A stretch of 64,000 nucleotides of DNA. Origin: Calvatia gigantea. Its lineage: Eukaryota > Basidiomycota > Agaricomycetes > Agaricales > Lycoperdaceae. A model generated the notes under the pieces. It ran no database searches, was not told where the DNA came from, and worked only from the letters and a program-made list of their open reading frames with translations. Shown one piece after another: positions 63,773-64,000 of this stretch. Positions within the stretch are counted from its first letter, which is position 1. Every line of letters starts with the position of its first letter. The position numbers were made by a program, and so were the translations under genes. The stretch spans positions 1,240,001 through 1,304,000 of the forward strand of contig JACAAK010000014.1 of assembly GCA_025093985.1 (NCBI GenBank), read 5' to 3'.

Positions 63773-64000
63773 AAGTGAGGAGGAGTGTTGAATCTCGCTC
63801 CGTACCACTACGTTGGTTCAGTCTATTTATAGCTGAAACGGGGTTCGAGTATTTCACCTTCAGAGGGTCAATAATAACGGACCATCACAGACTACGTACA
63901 CAGTAGTTGTACCGCCCTTCTGGTAGTCGGTTATTCACTCCGCATGGAACCTTCTAGTACATGCATCGTACACAGTATGCTCCACTTATGCTACTGGTAA
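63773..64000 (+). repeat. Cop-2 polypurine tract and start of 3' LTR
   Basis: AAGTGAGGAGGAG (63773-63785) followed by TGTTGAATCTCGCTCC; 215 of 545 bp are inside the window. The match to the 5' LTR is close, which contrasts with the ruined interior. Confidence 0.9.

Larger units (their letters stand above)
50486..64000 (+). mobile_element. Cop-2, decayed Ty1/copia element (hosting Ty3-2 copy A)
   Basis: 545-bp 5' LTR 50486-51030, copia primer site GGTTATGGGCCC at 51031, internal remains 51043-53291 and 60487-63772, polypurine tract AAGTGAGGAGGAG at 63773-63785, and the first 215 bp of the 3' LTR to the window end. Landmarks align with Cop-1 in order: the leader 51031-51230 with 12998-13200; 52860-53290 with 15440-15900; 60487-60600 with 15920-16040; 61150 with 16605; 62010-62100 with 17540-17625; and 62250 with 17860. 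There is no open pol frame left. The right target duplication lies beyond the window. Confidence 0.85.

Overview
The window looks like nuclear DNA of a mushroom-forming basidiomycete (Agaricomycete). This is inferred from 47-70 nt introns, a DUF2470-type membrane protein gene of fungal form, and the retroelement families present. There is no bacterial-style operon, rRNA or tRNA. Apart from two host genes at the left edge, nearly everything is transposable elements nested in one another.

Layout. 1-4.94 kb: two spliced host genes on the minus strand (a four-TM protein, 740-2658; a DUF2470 protein, 3815-4668), a broken duplicate of the second gene's 3' end (1-420), a doubtful ribosomal-protein fragment, and a possible orphan exon. 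5.2-19.7 kb: solo LTRs and a three-level nest. A solo Ty3-2 LTR (TSD CTTGG) is split by the Ty1/copia element Cop-1 (TSD CAACT), whose 5' LTR is split by the young Ty3/gypsy element Ty3-1 (LTRs differ at one position). 19.7-64 kb: a deep nest. An LTR fragment (H) is broken by a copia LTR (G), then by a minus-strand Ty3-2 element (F), then by an AT-rich minus-strand chromovirus (D). D carries a Tc1-like transposon in its LTR, the plus-strand Ty3-2 copy B in its chromodomain (26446-45442, TSD CTTCT), and the minus-strand Ty3-2 copy E in its RT. B contains Ty3-3 (33663-44314), whose gag contains a 2.6-kb foldback element. E contains the decayed copia element Cop-2 (50486 to the window end), which contains the best Ty3-2 copy (A, 53292-60406).

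The retroelements encode the usual Gag, protease, RT, RNase H and integrase, with chromodomains in Ty3-2, Ty3-3 and D. Three extra genes stand out: an ORF3 of unknown function placed within a few bases of the pol stop in Ty3-2; a different ORF3 with zinc knuckles overlapping the pol end in D; and an antisense, intron-containing gene in Ty3-3 with a Zn2Cys6-like cysteine pattern. Ty3-2 and Ty3-3 show a TATA box, a start-site motif 34 nt downstream and a complementary motif just after the LTR, the layout expected of self-priming (Tf1-like) elements. The copia elements instead have a primer site matching the anticodon arm of initiator tRNA-Met.

Almost all gene-breaking changes are C-to-T or G-to-A, most visibly CGA to TGA, with few frameshifts. 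This fits deamination of methylated CpG. Gene structures were worked out by eye from frames, splice signals and remembered family patterns; no database search was run.
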